In this document: one piece after another, positions 1 to 10,235 of the stretch
Layout of the letters: every line of letters starts with the position of its first letter
How positions within the stretch are numbered: position 1 is the first letter of the stretch
Origin: Leptoclinus maculatus
Lineage: Eukaryota > Chordata > Actinopteri > Perciformes > Stichaeidae
Direction of reading: 5' to 3'
Length of the DNA stretch: 64,000 nt
Assembly (NCBI GenBank): GCA_032191485.1
Contig: JAVDOI010000017.1
Coordinates: 316,001-380,000, forward strand
Notes under the pieces: generated by a model
Seen by the model: only the letters and a program-made list of their open reading frames with translations
Databases searched by the model: none
What the model was told of the DNA's origin: nothing
Translations under genes and position numbers: made by a program

Positions 1-1024
1 AGTGCGGTGTCGGTTAGCCGCTGTTGCATAGCGGTCCGCAGACCGGAGCAGGGTTGCTCGTGCCCTTGCCCAGGTCTGGCGGCAGCGGCGGACGAATGTC
101 TGGACGGAAGGGCAGGACACCTCCTTCTCCAACGCAGGGAACAGAGGTGGCTGGAACCCATAGGCACACTGGAAAGGTGACATGCCGGTGGCGGAGCTGG
201 TCAGGGTGTTATGCGCGTACTCCACCCACATCAACTGGCGGGTTCTGGGAGACCATGCAGCGGAGGGCTGTCTCCATCTCCTGATTCTTCCTCTCTGTCT
301 GCCCGTTGGACTGGGGGTGAAACCCAGAGGATAGACTGACTGTGGGCCCCAGCAGAGCGCAGAATTCTCTCCAGAAGATGGAGGTGAACTGAGGTCCTCG
401 GTCGGAGACAACGTCGACTGGAATTCCATGTAGGCGGAAGATATGCAGGGAGATGAGTTCTGCTGTCTCCTTAGCAGATGGGAGTTTGGTTAGGGGAATG
501 AAATGGGCCAGCTTACTGAATCTGTCGACCACTGTCAGAATGGCGGTGTGGCCCTCTGATGGAGGTAGTCCAGTGACAAAGTCCAGGGAGATGTGGGACC
601 ACGGACGATGAGGCACTGGGAGAGGCCGCAGGAGGCCGGCCGGAGCCTGGTGAGAAGGTTTATGTTGGTTGCACACTGGGCAGGCGTTGATGAACTCCCT
701 GGTGTCCTTGTTCAGCGAGACCCACCAGAAGCGCTGCCGCAGGACGTCCTGGGTCTTCTGAATGCCCAGATGGCAGGTAAGTCTGGACGAATGTGCCCAC
801 TGGAGGATGTCGGACCGAAGGCCTTGAGGGACGAACAGGCGGTTAGGGGGGCATGCGCTGGGACCGGCTTGACCCCTAGTAGCGGCTCTCACTGTTTCCT
901 CAATCTCCCAGGTGAGGACGGTTACTTGGCAGGAGGCAGGAAGGATGGGCGGGGAGCCCATCCTCCCAGCCCATGGTCTCCTCCTCCCCCTGGAACTGAC
1001 GGGAAAGGGCATCAGGCTTGACAT
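1..1024 (-). pseudogene. gypsy integrase remnant, truncated by the window edge
   Basis: Integrase would join element cDNA to the genome. An N-terminal HHCC zinc domain is visible (H-x6-H ... CPVC), followed by the DDE core: aspartate in SLDFVTGLP, aspartate in SDRGPQF and glutamate in NGQTERKNQEME. Near position 225 the frame changes; the C-terminal region (starting WVEYAHN) continues open in the new frame down to position 1. Any C-terminal chromodomain would lie outside the window. Confidence 0.9.
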
Positions 1025-2474
1025 TGCGGGAACCGGGGCGATAGGAGAGCATGAAGTCGAACCGGGTGAAGAATAACGACCACCTGGCCTGTCGGGAATT
1101 GAGTCTCTTGGCTGTGGGGATGTACTCCAGGTTCTTATGATCCGTCCACACCAGAAATGGGAGCTTGGTCCCCTCCAACCAATGCCGCCACTCCTCCAGG
1201 GCCAGCTTCACTGCTAGTAGTTCTCGGTTACCAATGTCATAGTTTCTCTCGGCGGGGGAAAGCCTACGTGAGAAAAAGGCGCAGGGATGGAGCTTTAGGT
1301 CTGTGGCCGAGCGCTGGGACAGAACACCCCCAACTCCTATGTCGGAGGCATCCACCTCCACCACAAATTGTCTGTCCGGATCCGGGACTTGGAGGATGGG
1401 TGCTGAGGTGAACCTGAACTTCAGGTTCTGGAAGGCCTCCTCGGCTGCAGAAGTCCACAGGAAAGGAATTTTGGAGGAGGTGAGGGCGGTGAGTGGGGAA
1501 GCGACCGCGCTGAAACTCCTGATGAACCTCCGATAGAAGTTGGCAAACCCCAGGAAACATTGAAGTTGCTTGCGGGAGTTTGGGACAGGCCAGGTTGTGA
1601 CGGCAGCAACCTTAGCAGGGTCCATCTGGATACTGCCCTGGGAAACGATATATCCCAGGAATGACACCGTAGGAACATGAAACTCGCACTTCTCCGCCTT
1701 CACAAACAGGGAGTTCTCCAGTAGGCGTTGAAGCATGGACTGGACGTGGTGCACATGTTCCTCCTGGTCCTTGGAGAAGATCAAGATGTTGTCGAGGTAG
1801 ACAAATACGTACCGGTCCAACATGTCCCGGAGTATGTCGTTAACCAGGGCCTGGAAGATGGCGGGGGCGTTGGTTAAGCCGAAGGGCATCACGAGGTACT
1901 CGTAATGTCCCTTAGGTGTATTGAATGCTGTCTTCCACTCATCCCCTTCTCTGATCCGGACCAGGTGATAGGCGTTGCGGAGGTCGAGCTTGGAGAAGAT
2001 GGTGGCTCCTTGAAGTAGCTCGAAGGCCGTCGCGATGAGTGGCAAGGGGTACCGGTTCTTAACCGTGATTTCATTTAAGCCCCGGTAGTCGATGCAGGGT
2101 CTGAGAGTCTTGTCCTTCTTCTCCACAAAGAAGAATCCAGCCCCTGCGGGAGAGGACGAGGGGCGTATGAGACCAGAAGCCAGGGAGTCGTTAATATATT
2201 TGTCCATAGCTTCTCTTTCAGGAGCCGACAGGGAATAAAGGCGCCCCTTAGGTGGGAACGTACCAGGATGGAGGTCGATGGCACAATCATAAGGACGGTG
2301 GGGAGGCAGAGACATGGCCCTGGATTTGTTGAAAACCTCTTTAAAGTCCAAGTATTCCGTGGGAACCCCCGTAAGTTCAGACGTGGAATTGGTGAGCGCG
2401 GCACCTCTTGGAACGGCGGTTTGCTTCAGGCAGACTAGGTGACAGTGATGTGAGGGTTGTGTCGACGCAGCCAA
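900..2474 (-). pseudogene. gypsy reverse transcriptase and RNase H, catalytic site mutated
   Basis: This is the longest open stretch of the element (524 codons). RT motifs are clear: PRMF-type palm residues in VMPFGLTNAPAIFQ, and the catalytic motif, which should read YLDD, here reads YLDN (near 1800). The second metal-binding aspartate has become asparagine through a GAC to AAC change, which is a CpG to CpA transition. RNase H follows with its acidic residues in VEVDAS, NRELLAV, WTDHKNLEY and KPDALSR. The frame runs out near 900 and integrase continues in another frame. The RT would be inactive even if the frame were open. Confidence 0.93.
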
Positions 2475-2853
2475 GGGTATCCCAGAATGAGGGGGATGTG
2501 AGGGGTTTGCAGGATGTGGAAGCTGATGGTCTCATGGTGGTTGCCGGACAGCAGCATGTGGACAGGAACGGTTTGGTGCTGTTTGGTACTGTTCCCAGAA
2601 GATGACCGTCCAGGGCGCTGGCTGGAACCGCCTGGGAGAGAGGTATCCGGTCGATCCCCAACTGGGCAACGAGTTCCTCGTCCATTATGGAAACGTCTGC
2701 TCCAGAATCCAGAAAAGTGGAAATAGTATGGGAGCCCCCGGTCACCAGTAGCTGGGTGTGGAAAAGAGGTCGTTGACAGGCGGATGGTCGGGAAACTGCT
2801 CGGCTCACCAGCACTTCCTCTCTTACTGGCGAGCCCGGGCTTTTAACGGGCAA
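2460..2853 (-). pseudogene. gypsy retropepsin-like protease remnant
   Basis: This aspartic protease would process the retrotransposon polyprotein. The frame overlaps the 3' end of gag and carries the catalytic motif as FLDSGADVSIMD (DSGA), about a third of the way along. After the sequence LLGTV the frame is lost near 2595; the expected C-terminal half of the domain, including a GYPWL motif, can be read in a different frame down to about 2460. Broken by a frameshift and not functional as it stands. Confidence 0.8.
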
Positions 2854-3820
2854 TTGTGAGCATAATGACCCGCCTGGCCACAGTACATGCAGAGATTTCC
2901 CCGTCGACGCCGCTCCCGTTCCTCCGTAGATAGCCCAGTACGTCCCACTTGCATGGGTTCGCTCTCTTGAGGAAGCCGCAGAATCGGCGTGTACTCCGGA
3001 ACGGCAGCACGAGGGAGGTGAGCTGGTTGCCCCTGGCTTGACGGTTCCCGACGCCTTGCCGACCGTCGAACCTGGATGCGGCGATCCAAGCTGGTAGTTA
3101 TCTCAATTAGTCCGTCCAGAGATGTGGGTAGCTTGAACGAGATGAGTTCGTCCTTGACGTAATCTGCCAAACCAAGCAGATACGCGTCACACTGGGCGTC
3201 CATGTTCCACGAACTTAATCGTGCCTTGGTCCGGAAGTCAATGGCATAATCCGTGACCGATCGGTGGCCCTGCTGAAGTCTCATTAGCCCTCCGGTGACG
3301 TCCGGTCCCATGGATACCACTCCGAAAACCTTGCGGAGCTCGTCGGAGAAGGACTGGAAGGAAGCACAGGCAGGAGTATGGCGATCCCATTCCGCCGTTC
3401 CCCACAGGCGAGCTCTCCCCGTCAGGTGGTTGACGGTAAACGCCACCCTGGCGTTTTCTGATGAAAAGGTTGCAACGCAAACAGGATGGAACAGTTCGTC
3501 AGGAATGCGTTGCAACCCTCAGGATCCCCAGCATAACATTCCGGCTCCCCCACCCGGGGCTCCGAGACCGCCGTAGAAAGTCCTGGATCAATGCCAGCGA
3601 GGATCGGAGCAGGAGGCGGTGACCACGCCGCGCTGGTATGAGCTGTGGCTGCCGTGAGTTGCTGTACCTGCTCGATCAAGGTGGTGAGGATCTGGTTCTG
3701 ATTCGCCAGGGTGTGGCGAACCTCAGCGGTGTTGGAGACCACCAGGGTCTCGTGTCGCTGGATCGCCTCTTCAATCGCGGCGAACCGGGCCTGTGATGTA
3801 GTGTCGTCTGCTGGATCCAT
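2823..3820 (-). pseudogene. gypsy gag remnant with CCHC zinc knuckle, frameshifted
   Basis: Gag would form the retrotransposon capsid and package its RNA. The ATG at 3820-3818 opens a frame with a coiled, glutamine-rich N-terminal region, then a capsid-like segment. The reading frame breaks near 3475 and continues in another frame (ORF 2823-3515) through a conserved WGTAEW stretch. The C-terminus carries a zinc knuckle of the form C-x2-C-x4-H-x4-C (CMYCGQAGHYAHNC), about 20 residues before the stop. The frameshift makes this a pseudogene. Confidence 0.85.
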
Positions 3821-3838
3821 GTTATGGCCAGATCGTAC

Positions 3839-4262
3839 TGTAACGGGTAATGTAGGACCCAGGAGCAGTACGACAGACAAGGTAATCTTAACCAGAGTTT
3901 TATTTCTCTCAGGACACACAACAGGAAGCAGAATCACAGGGAATAGACGGCAGGATCTCGTGGTCAGGAACAGAAGGCTGGGTGAATTACCGGGGCAGAG
4001 GCAAGGCGGGGTAGTCCAAAACAGGCAGGGTCGGTAACAGGGAATCAGTCCAAGGGGGTACGCGGGAAAGTCTTGCATGGAAGCGGAGAACGATCTGGCA
4101 GTGAGTGTGTGTAAGGCAGGGGCTTAAATAGTGGCAGAAGCAGGGTGAGCAGGTGAGAGTAGTGAGCTTGATGAGGTGAGAGTGGCAGCCAGGTGCGCTG
4201 AATGAACTGATTAGGCGAGTGAGAGGTGGGAAGGACAGAGTAGTAGTGGCAGAGCTGTGACA
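3839..4262 (-). repeat. 5' LTR of the gypsy element (424 bp)
   Basis: The plus strand begins tgtaac at 3839 and ends gtgaca at 4262, giving the TGT...ACA inverted ends expected of an LTR. On the minus strand a TATA-like TATTTAA lies at about 4130-4124 and an AATAAA polyadenylation signal at 3904-3899, in the order promoter then poly(A) expected for U3-R-U5. Gag opens only 18 nt downstream (ATG at 3820-3818). I could not match a tRNA primer-binding site. The second LTR needed to define both ends lies outside the window. Confidence 0.8.
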
Positions 4263-5860
4263 CTTTCTGGACAAGCTCGAGCAGTCTGATGGCCGACGCC
4301 GGGGCTCCGGCAAGTAGAGAGTTGCAGTAGTCCAGGCGGGAGATGACAAGAGATGACAGCGGGAGATGACAAGAGCACCTGCGCCATCTCCTCAGTGAGG
4401 AAGGGGCGAATCCTCCTGATGTTTTAGAGCAGGAATCTGCAGGAGCGTGTAAACGATGAAATGTTTGCTGAGAATGACAGTTGGTCATCCAGGGTCACAC
4501 CCAGGTTCCTCGCAGTCCGAGTTGGCGTCACCACGGTATTGTCAATGGTGATGGACAAGTCTCGGTTCGGGCAACCCTTCACCGGGAGGAACAGTAGCTC
4601 GGTTTTGCCCAGGTTCAGCTTCAGGTGGTGTGTCGTCATCCACTTCGAGATGTCAGTCAAGCACGCAGCGATGCGTGTCTCCACTTGAGTGTCACCGGGA
4701 AGAAATGACAAGACCAGCTGGGTGTCATCGGCATAACAATGGTAGGAGAAGTCATGCGAGCGAATAACAGAACCCAGAGATGTTGTGTAGAGCGAGAAAA
4801 GTAGGGGGCCCAGGAGTGAACCTTGTGGAACCCCCGTAGTCAGCATGCGTGATTCCGACACGGCCCCCCTCCATGTCACCTGGTAGGATCGACCTGTCAG
4901 GTAGGATGCAAACAGGGAGAGTGCAGAGCCTGATAAAGGGTGCTGAGGAGAAGATCAGTAGCAGTATCAGGGGATAGGAGAGAGAAGGATTCAGGGTCAG
5001 GGAGAGCAGAGGTAATAGAAGAGGAAAGGTCAGCAGGGGAGAGGATCAAAGATGACTACGGGTAGAAACCATGTGGGTAGGTGGCGGACATAAGGGGGGA
5101 GAGGAGAGGGAGAGGGAGTAGGACATGAAATAGTGGTCAGAGAGCTGGAGGGGAGTGACGGAGAGGTTAGCAGTAGAGCAGTGTCTAGTGAAGAAAAGAT
5201 CCAGCTGGTTGCCGGCCTTGTGGGTAGGAGGAGAGGAAGAGTGGTAAAGGTCAAAGGAGGAGAGGAAGGAAAGAAGAGGTTCCAACTTATCAGTCTGGAT
5301 GTTGAAGTCGCCGAGCATCGCCATCGTCATGGAAGTGCGAGACTAGTGTGGCAAGCTCCTCCAGGAACTCACCAAGAGGGCCTGGTGGGCGATACACGAC
5401 AGCAATGGTGAGCTTGACTGGATAAGTGACACTAACAGCATGAAATTCGAAAGAGGACGGGGAGAACTGTGGAACAGAGACAAGAGAGTATTTCCATTTT
5501 GGGGAAATTAGCAGGCCAGTACCACCACCCCGCCTCGCAGCTCTGGGAGTGTGAGAGAAAGAGTACACATCTGACAGAGCTGTGGGTGTGGTGGTGTTTT
5601 CTGGTGTGATCCAGGTCTCAGTTAGAGCAAGAAGGTTGAGGGAGAGCAAGGAAGCGTAACCTGAGATGAACTCAGCTTTCCGCACTGCCGACTGGCAATT
5701 CCAGAGCCCCCCTGCCACCACTTGCTCGCCATGAGCTGAGAGAGTAGGATAGATGAGATTGGTGGGGTCACGGCACCTGGGAGTGACCCAATGTCTACGT
5801 GACCACCGAGTAGAGGAGCGGACAGAAATCGGAAGCAAACACATCTAAGTACACGCGCGA
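4263..5860 (-). mobile_element. L2/CR1-clade LINE, 5' end to RT, internally deleted and interrupted
   Basis: On the minus strand, apurinic endonuclease blocks come first (LALTETWI near 5630, RRGGGTGLLIS near 5520, VYRPPGPLGEF near 5390, LGDFNI near 5310, SDHYF near 5140). RT follows with a TGVPQGS-type motif (near 4825), the catalytic YADDTQL (near 4730) and the thumb-side SRLDYCNSLLAG (near 4330). The RT fingers region is missing: the spacer after the endonuclease jumps straight to the palm near 4925. The frame stops at LVQKV where the gypsy LTR begins. L2-like fish elements have this architecture; I assign the clade from motif wording, not from a tree. Confidence 0.88.
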
Positions 5861-6417
5861 GAAGTCCTAGCTTGACGAAGTCGGGCTTGAAAAAGTCGCC
5901 CTAGCCTTCGTTTGCCTGACGCTCGAAAGCTGACGCTTCCGACCACCAGCAGTGGTTAAGGACAGCTATCTACTGATTGCTCATTGTCTGCCAGGAGTGG
6001 AAGCTCCTCCCCTTGCAATCAGCAAAGCTATTCAGCAGCAGAGACTAGGTCACACCTCCTCAGACAGGCAGAAACTCACAGACCAATCACAACTGAGGCA
6101 GGCCTGAGTACAGCTATAAAGACAACTTAGTTAAAGCAAGAGTAAAATACTTATCAGTTTCTGGGTGAGTCAGAAGTTCAGTTGTTGCTCACAAAACTAT
6201 CGAGACTGTATCACTTTCAGATTTATGGCCTTGATCTGGCGTGGGGGGGCGTGGCATCAACTGAGAGGGGCTTGTAATAATGAGTGACAGCATAACAAAG
6301 GTAGGAGGCTGAGGACCTTCCTCAACCACGTTGCCTTAAGGAAACATAGGTTTATTATCTATCTCTTCTCAATCTAGAAGGGGGGCTCACACGGCCTTTA
6401 CCAAAATCCCCACAATT
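5861..6417. other. non-coding stretch between two LINE fragments
   Basis: The part nearest the L2 copy (about 5861-6240) may be that LINE's 5' untranslated region, since it continues directly from the endonuclease frame. The rest shows no ORF, RNA gene or inverted repeat that I can recognise. Confidence 0.4.
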
Positions 6418-7515
6418 ATGTTTACTAGGAGACAAAAGGCTTGTGCCACCAGGCCTTACCAAAGCAGAGACCCGGCTGTCATTAACAGGTGTCACTGTGG
6501 CAGCAAGGCTCATTCTGCACAACTGGAAGAGCCCACATACGCCTGCGCTCACAAAATGGCTCAAACTCATGACAGAGACAGCTGCATTTGAAAATATGAT
6601 TGCCAGGGTCAAGAACATTCCAAGCAGAACTGACATAACATGGAAAAATATGATGGCTTACATTACAAACTCACAATCTGTACCACCACATTTGCAGATA
6701 GAGAGGTATGAAGGCAAATCAATGTCAAAATCTGCGAAAGACTTGCGAGCAGAAGATCAGTGATAGTAGTCGCGCCCTAGGGGACACCCCTCGCGCTCAG
6801 AGCATGGTTTTCTCCTCGCAGGCTTCAATTTTTCTCGCGCGACTAGAGATATTCTGTGCGCAGTGATGTGAAAGCGCTCCTAAAAGTAATATAGCTACGT
6901 ATGTGCGCGGCTGTTTGATTTTCACGCGCATGGATCTCATTTGTTCTCGCGGATTTTTACATTGATTTGCTTTCATAGAGAGGGACTTTTCTGATCAACC
7001 ACAGAATCTTTTTCCACCCTCGCAATTGTATGTAGCACTCAAAGCCTGTTATAGTTGCGGATTGGTCTTTTTTACTGACTTGATGACGACATGTTCAGGT
7101 CATGTGCTTGAACTACAATGTAAAAAAACTACTACTTTCATTATTTCCAGGATCGCAGTTTTGCATCAAAACATTTCTCATCCTACCCCATTCCCACTCT
7201 GGTAAACCACGTGTCATTCTTAATCTCAATCCATCTAACAAATGAAATGTTAAACTCTAAAATGTATCACATGATACAGAAAATACGCTCCCCCACATGG
7301 AATAACACCAGTGTTGGCTGGGTATTGGATTTAGGTGATGACATCTCAGACGAACTGACTCCACTATTTCACTAATCCATTCTTCAACCTTTCTGTGTGA
7401 GACACAATCTGATCAAGTTTAAAATATGTTATTCAAAAATTGGCTTGTATGTGTCCAAATGTCAAGATGAATATATTTTGTATAATCGAAAATACCAATA
7501 AAAAGAAGTTTGAAC
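6418..7515 (+). mobile_element. 3' end of an L1/Tx1-like LINE (ORF2 C-terminus plus 3' UTR)
   Basis: A plus-strand frame from about 6418 to 6763 encodes roughly 115 residues. Its core (AARLILHNWKSP, then MTETAAFE) resembles the extreme C-terminus of L1/Tx1-type ORF2 proteins. The following 750 bp has no ORF and ends near 7515 in a sequence containing AATAAAAAG, which would suit a LINE 3' end. The 3' UTR boundary is inferred. It is 5'-truncated, as most LINE copies are. Confidence 0.6.
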
Positions 7516-8722
7516 ATGATGTCACATATTTGCCAATACATTATTATGTAATATTTTGATCAAATGTGCCATTTGCATGTTTTTCACCAGACTGTTTGAC
7601 ATTAGGTCTAACAGCATGTTGTCCTCAACACCATCCCCTTCACACACGTCAACCAGTGATGCTGAATATGCAGCTTGTTGACAACAACACAAGTATTTTC
7701 AAGTCCTGGATGACAGGTTTAATGTGGGTAAAGCCCCAACCTCATTTTGGCCACCACTATACAGTACTTAGATAATAGTTTATACATATTTACTATAGAT
7801 ATATATTACAACAAATCTAACTTCAACAAAATGCAAAGATCTGGCTGTTTGATGACATGCACATTGTGACACATTAGCCAACATGTGGACCGAATATCAG
7901 AGAATGTTCTGAGCTCAAAAAACAAAAACAAAACAAACTAAAAAATAATTTATAAAAAGATGCACGCAATGCTGTTCAATGTTGAACTGTCTTGTCCGTA
8001 TCAGTGATGGGAAAAATGAAAGACATGCCAATGCCAACATGCAAAAAACATTATTAAAGCTCCGAATTAACTAGTAAGCTACTCATTAAATGTTGCATAT
8101 TTACTTGCCTTAGTGTGGCTCGTGGACGCAGAGAAGAGGAAGTCGATACTTGGCCGCTGGACTCTCTGCGTGTGTGTGTGTTAGTGTGACGACATGGAGC
8201 AGAGCCTCGCTTACCCTGCGGTCACACCCACACATTGTCACTGACTGACCAGCCGCACTGCACTATCAGCATAACCACTGGTGCAGTGATGAAACAGGAA
8301 GCATCTGACCTATCCAATCGTTGCAAACAACTCTGTGTCCTAGCCCAGCTGTACAAATGAAACAGAAACACACCACACGTTTTTTGTAAGTATATAATCA
8401 GAAGAAGACCAATGTTTGATGAACAGGACGTAATTGAAAGCATGGCTGTAGGTTTAACCCTCTGGACCCCAAAACCCACCGGCTGTTTTGAAAAGCATGT
8501 TTCCTTTGAAAAGAAAAATACAACATTTATAATGCCTAGAAGCTGTAAAAACAGATATGTTTCAAATTTCCGACGGTCTTTGAACAGTTCGTATGACGCT
8601 TCGGTCAGGAAAGGCGCCAAAGTCGAAACCTAAAGGAGCAGCATTTTTTGCCGAATATTAGTTATTTTTTGCACAGATAGAACTTTATTTGCATTGTTCT
8701 AACAAAGTGATTGCACATTGTA
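7516..8722. other. AT-rich intergenic stretch, nothing recognised
   Basis: Short ORFs occur here but none shows a conserved motif, and none has splice sites or neighbours that would support it. No RNA gene is recognised. Confidence 0.5.
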
Positions 8723-8939
8723 TTTGTTTTTGTCTGATGGAGCAATCTGGTTTACGTGAAAGCGATTGCAATTTTCTTTATTCTATTATTTGAAAAAGCA
8801 CAGATGGAGGAGTCACAAAATGTTATTTCAATAAAAGTTCAACATGGACCATTTTGTTACAATTTTGTTGGGGCGGTGGGGCATGAACATTTTTCTTCCT
8901 CCAAAGTGGGGCGTGACAGAAAGAGTTTGAGAACCACTG
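8723..8939. repeat. dispersed repeat, copy 1, hAT-like 3' terminus
   Basis: This 217-bp stretch is nearly identical to 37974-38192. Both copies start at tttgtttttgtctgatgg and end in gtttgagaaccactg. A terminus reading CAGTGGTTCTCAAAC on the other strand is typical of hAT/Charlie-type DNA transposons. The match is to the 3' part of a larger family; the 5' end is not present in either copy. Confidence 0.75.
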
Positions 8940-8942
8940 ATT

Positions 8943-9320
8943 TAAAGGGACAGTTCGCCCCAAAATCAAAAACACATATTTGTCCACTTACCTGTAGTAC
9001 TATCAGTCTACAATGTGTGGGTGTGAGTTCCAGAGTGTTGGAGATATTGGCCGTATAAATGTCTGCCTTCTCTCCAATATAATACTCGGCTTGTGTGCTC
9101 AAACTGCCAAAAAATATACATTTGAAAAACTCAACAGCAAAATCTCTTCCCAGAAATCATGACCCGATTACTTAAGATAATCTACAGAGTGAAAATGTGC
9201 CACTCTTTATGTGGATGTCCGGTCAGTATTGATGGTAAATGTAGTCCATTGAAGCAATAAATTCTTCAGTGCGTGTTATATCTAACGAGAAAGCTGAGTT
9301 CTCCTCTGTGGCACTAGGTG
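8943..9320. repeat. dispersed fish repeat beginning gggacagttcgcccc
   Basis: The opening gggacagttcgccccaaaa and the following block match, from memory, a very common percomorph interspersed repeat, probably a non-autonomous DNA element. No target-site duplication was found, and the right end is approximate. Confidence 0.5.
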
Positions 9321-9514
9321 CTAGGGGACAAAATTCACATTCACAGTCATCTGCCCTCTGGGCCCTACTGTTCTTTGTTGTCTTTTCCAGTTAATCTTTC
9401 GGATCCTGAAGAAGGTCTCCAGCACTCCTCCATCCATGTGAGGAATAAAACTTTCATGCAAAGTAACACACACAAGGCTCGCTCTCTCTGGTTTGGCGAC
9501 GGAGCAGCATCTAA

Positions 9515-10232
9515 AGCCCCAGTTCCACCGAAAGTCGGATATACTACGGATGACCCCGGATTAGATCCGGGGTCATCCGGGAGTGGAACCGTAGTAAAAC
9601 CGTAGTCAGTCCGGGACGTTCCGGGGGGGTCCGTGATGAACCGTAGTAAAACCGTGACCATCCGTGGTCAACCATGGCCATCCGTGGCGTATCTGGGAAG
9701 ACGAGCGGCTCGCCGGACGTACAACTAACATCCGGGGTGATCCGTGGCCATCCGGGAATAGAGGGAGGCGACGTTGATCGTAGCGCATCCGGGAAGAACC
9801 GTAGTAGGACCAGGATGAACCGTAGCGTAGCCGTAGTATAACCGTGTTAATCCGGGATGAAACGGGAGCTAGTTGACACCCCGATTCACCCCAACTGAAA
9901 ATCAGAACTATTTATACCCTGACGCTTCATCCGGGACGCATCCGCGACATATCCGGGGCGTATCCGTGGCGTATCCGTGGCGTATCCGTAGTTGAACCGT
10001 GGTCAAACCGTGGCAATCCGGGATAAACCAGGCTTGAACAGGGGTGATCCGTGGCGGAACCGTAGTAGAACCGTAGTAGAACCGGGAAACATGTCAAATG
10101 TGTTTTCATCCTGGACGATTTCCTTCCCGGATCACCGCGGACCCCCCCGGATCTCACCTCTTTTTATCCGTGGTGATATGGGGTGATCCGGGGACATCCG
10201 TAGTATATCCGGCTTTCGGTGGAACTGGGGCT
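9515..10232. mobile_element. 718-bp inverted-repeat element with phased CCG-motif interior (Harbinger-like MITE candidate)
   Basis: Terminal inverted repeats of 45 bp (9515-9559 and 10188-10232) begin agccccagttccaccgaaag and differ at two positions. Both ends are flanked by TAA (9512-9514 and 10233-10235), which fits the 3-bp TWA target duplication of PIF/Harbinger elements. There is no plausible transposase ORF, so the element would be non-autonomous. Just inside the left end is a perfect 13-bp inverted repeat with a 3-nt spacer (9549-9577). The interior consists of about 37 degenerate units centred on CCG and spaced 10 or 11 bp, all on the same strand, for example at 9953, 9964, 9975, 9986, 9997, 10008 and 10018. 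Family assignment is inference from target duplication length only. Confidence 0.8.
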
Positions 10233-10235
10233 TAA

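Larger units (their letters stand above)
1..4262 (-). mobile_element. Ty3/gypsy LTR retrotransposon, degenerate, truncated by the window edge
   Basis: Read on the minus strand, the element runs 5' LTR (4262-3839), gag, protease, reverse transcriptase, RNase H, integrase, and leaves the window at position 1 inside integrase, so the 3' LTR is not visible. This domain order (RT before IN) is that of Ty3/gypsy (Metaviridae). The coding part needs at least five frame changes: in gag near 3475, in protease near 2595, between protease and RT near 2450, between RNase H and integrase near 925-1000, and in integrase near 225. The RT catalytic motif is also mutated. The copy is therefore dead. Its right boundary is sharp: the LTR ends in tgtgaca at 4262 and is followed directly by LINE coding sequence. 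Confidence 0.95.

Noticed and set aside
8222..8633. Overlapping ORFs on both strands (132 and 73 codons)
   Set aside because: No recognisable domain, no splice-site support and mutual overlap; most likely chance open frames.
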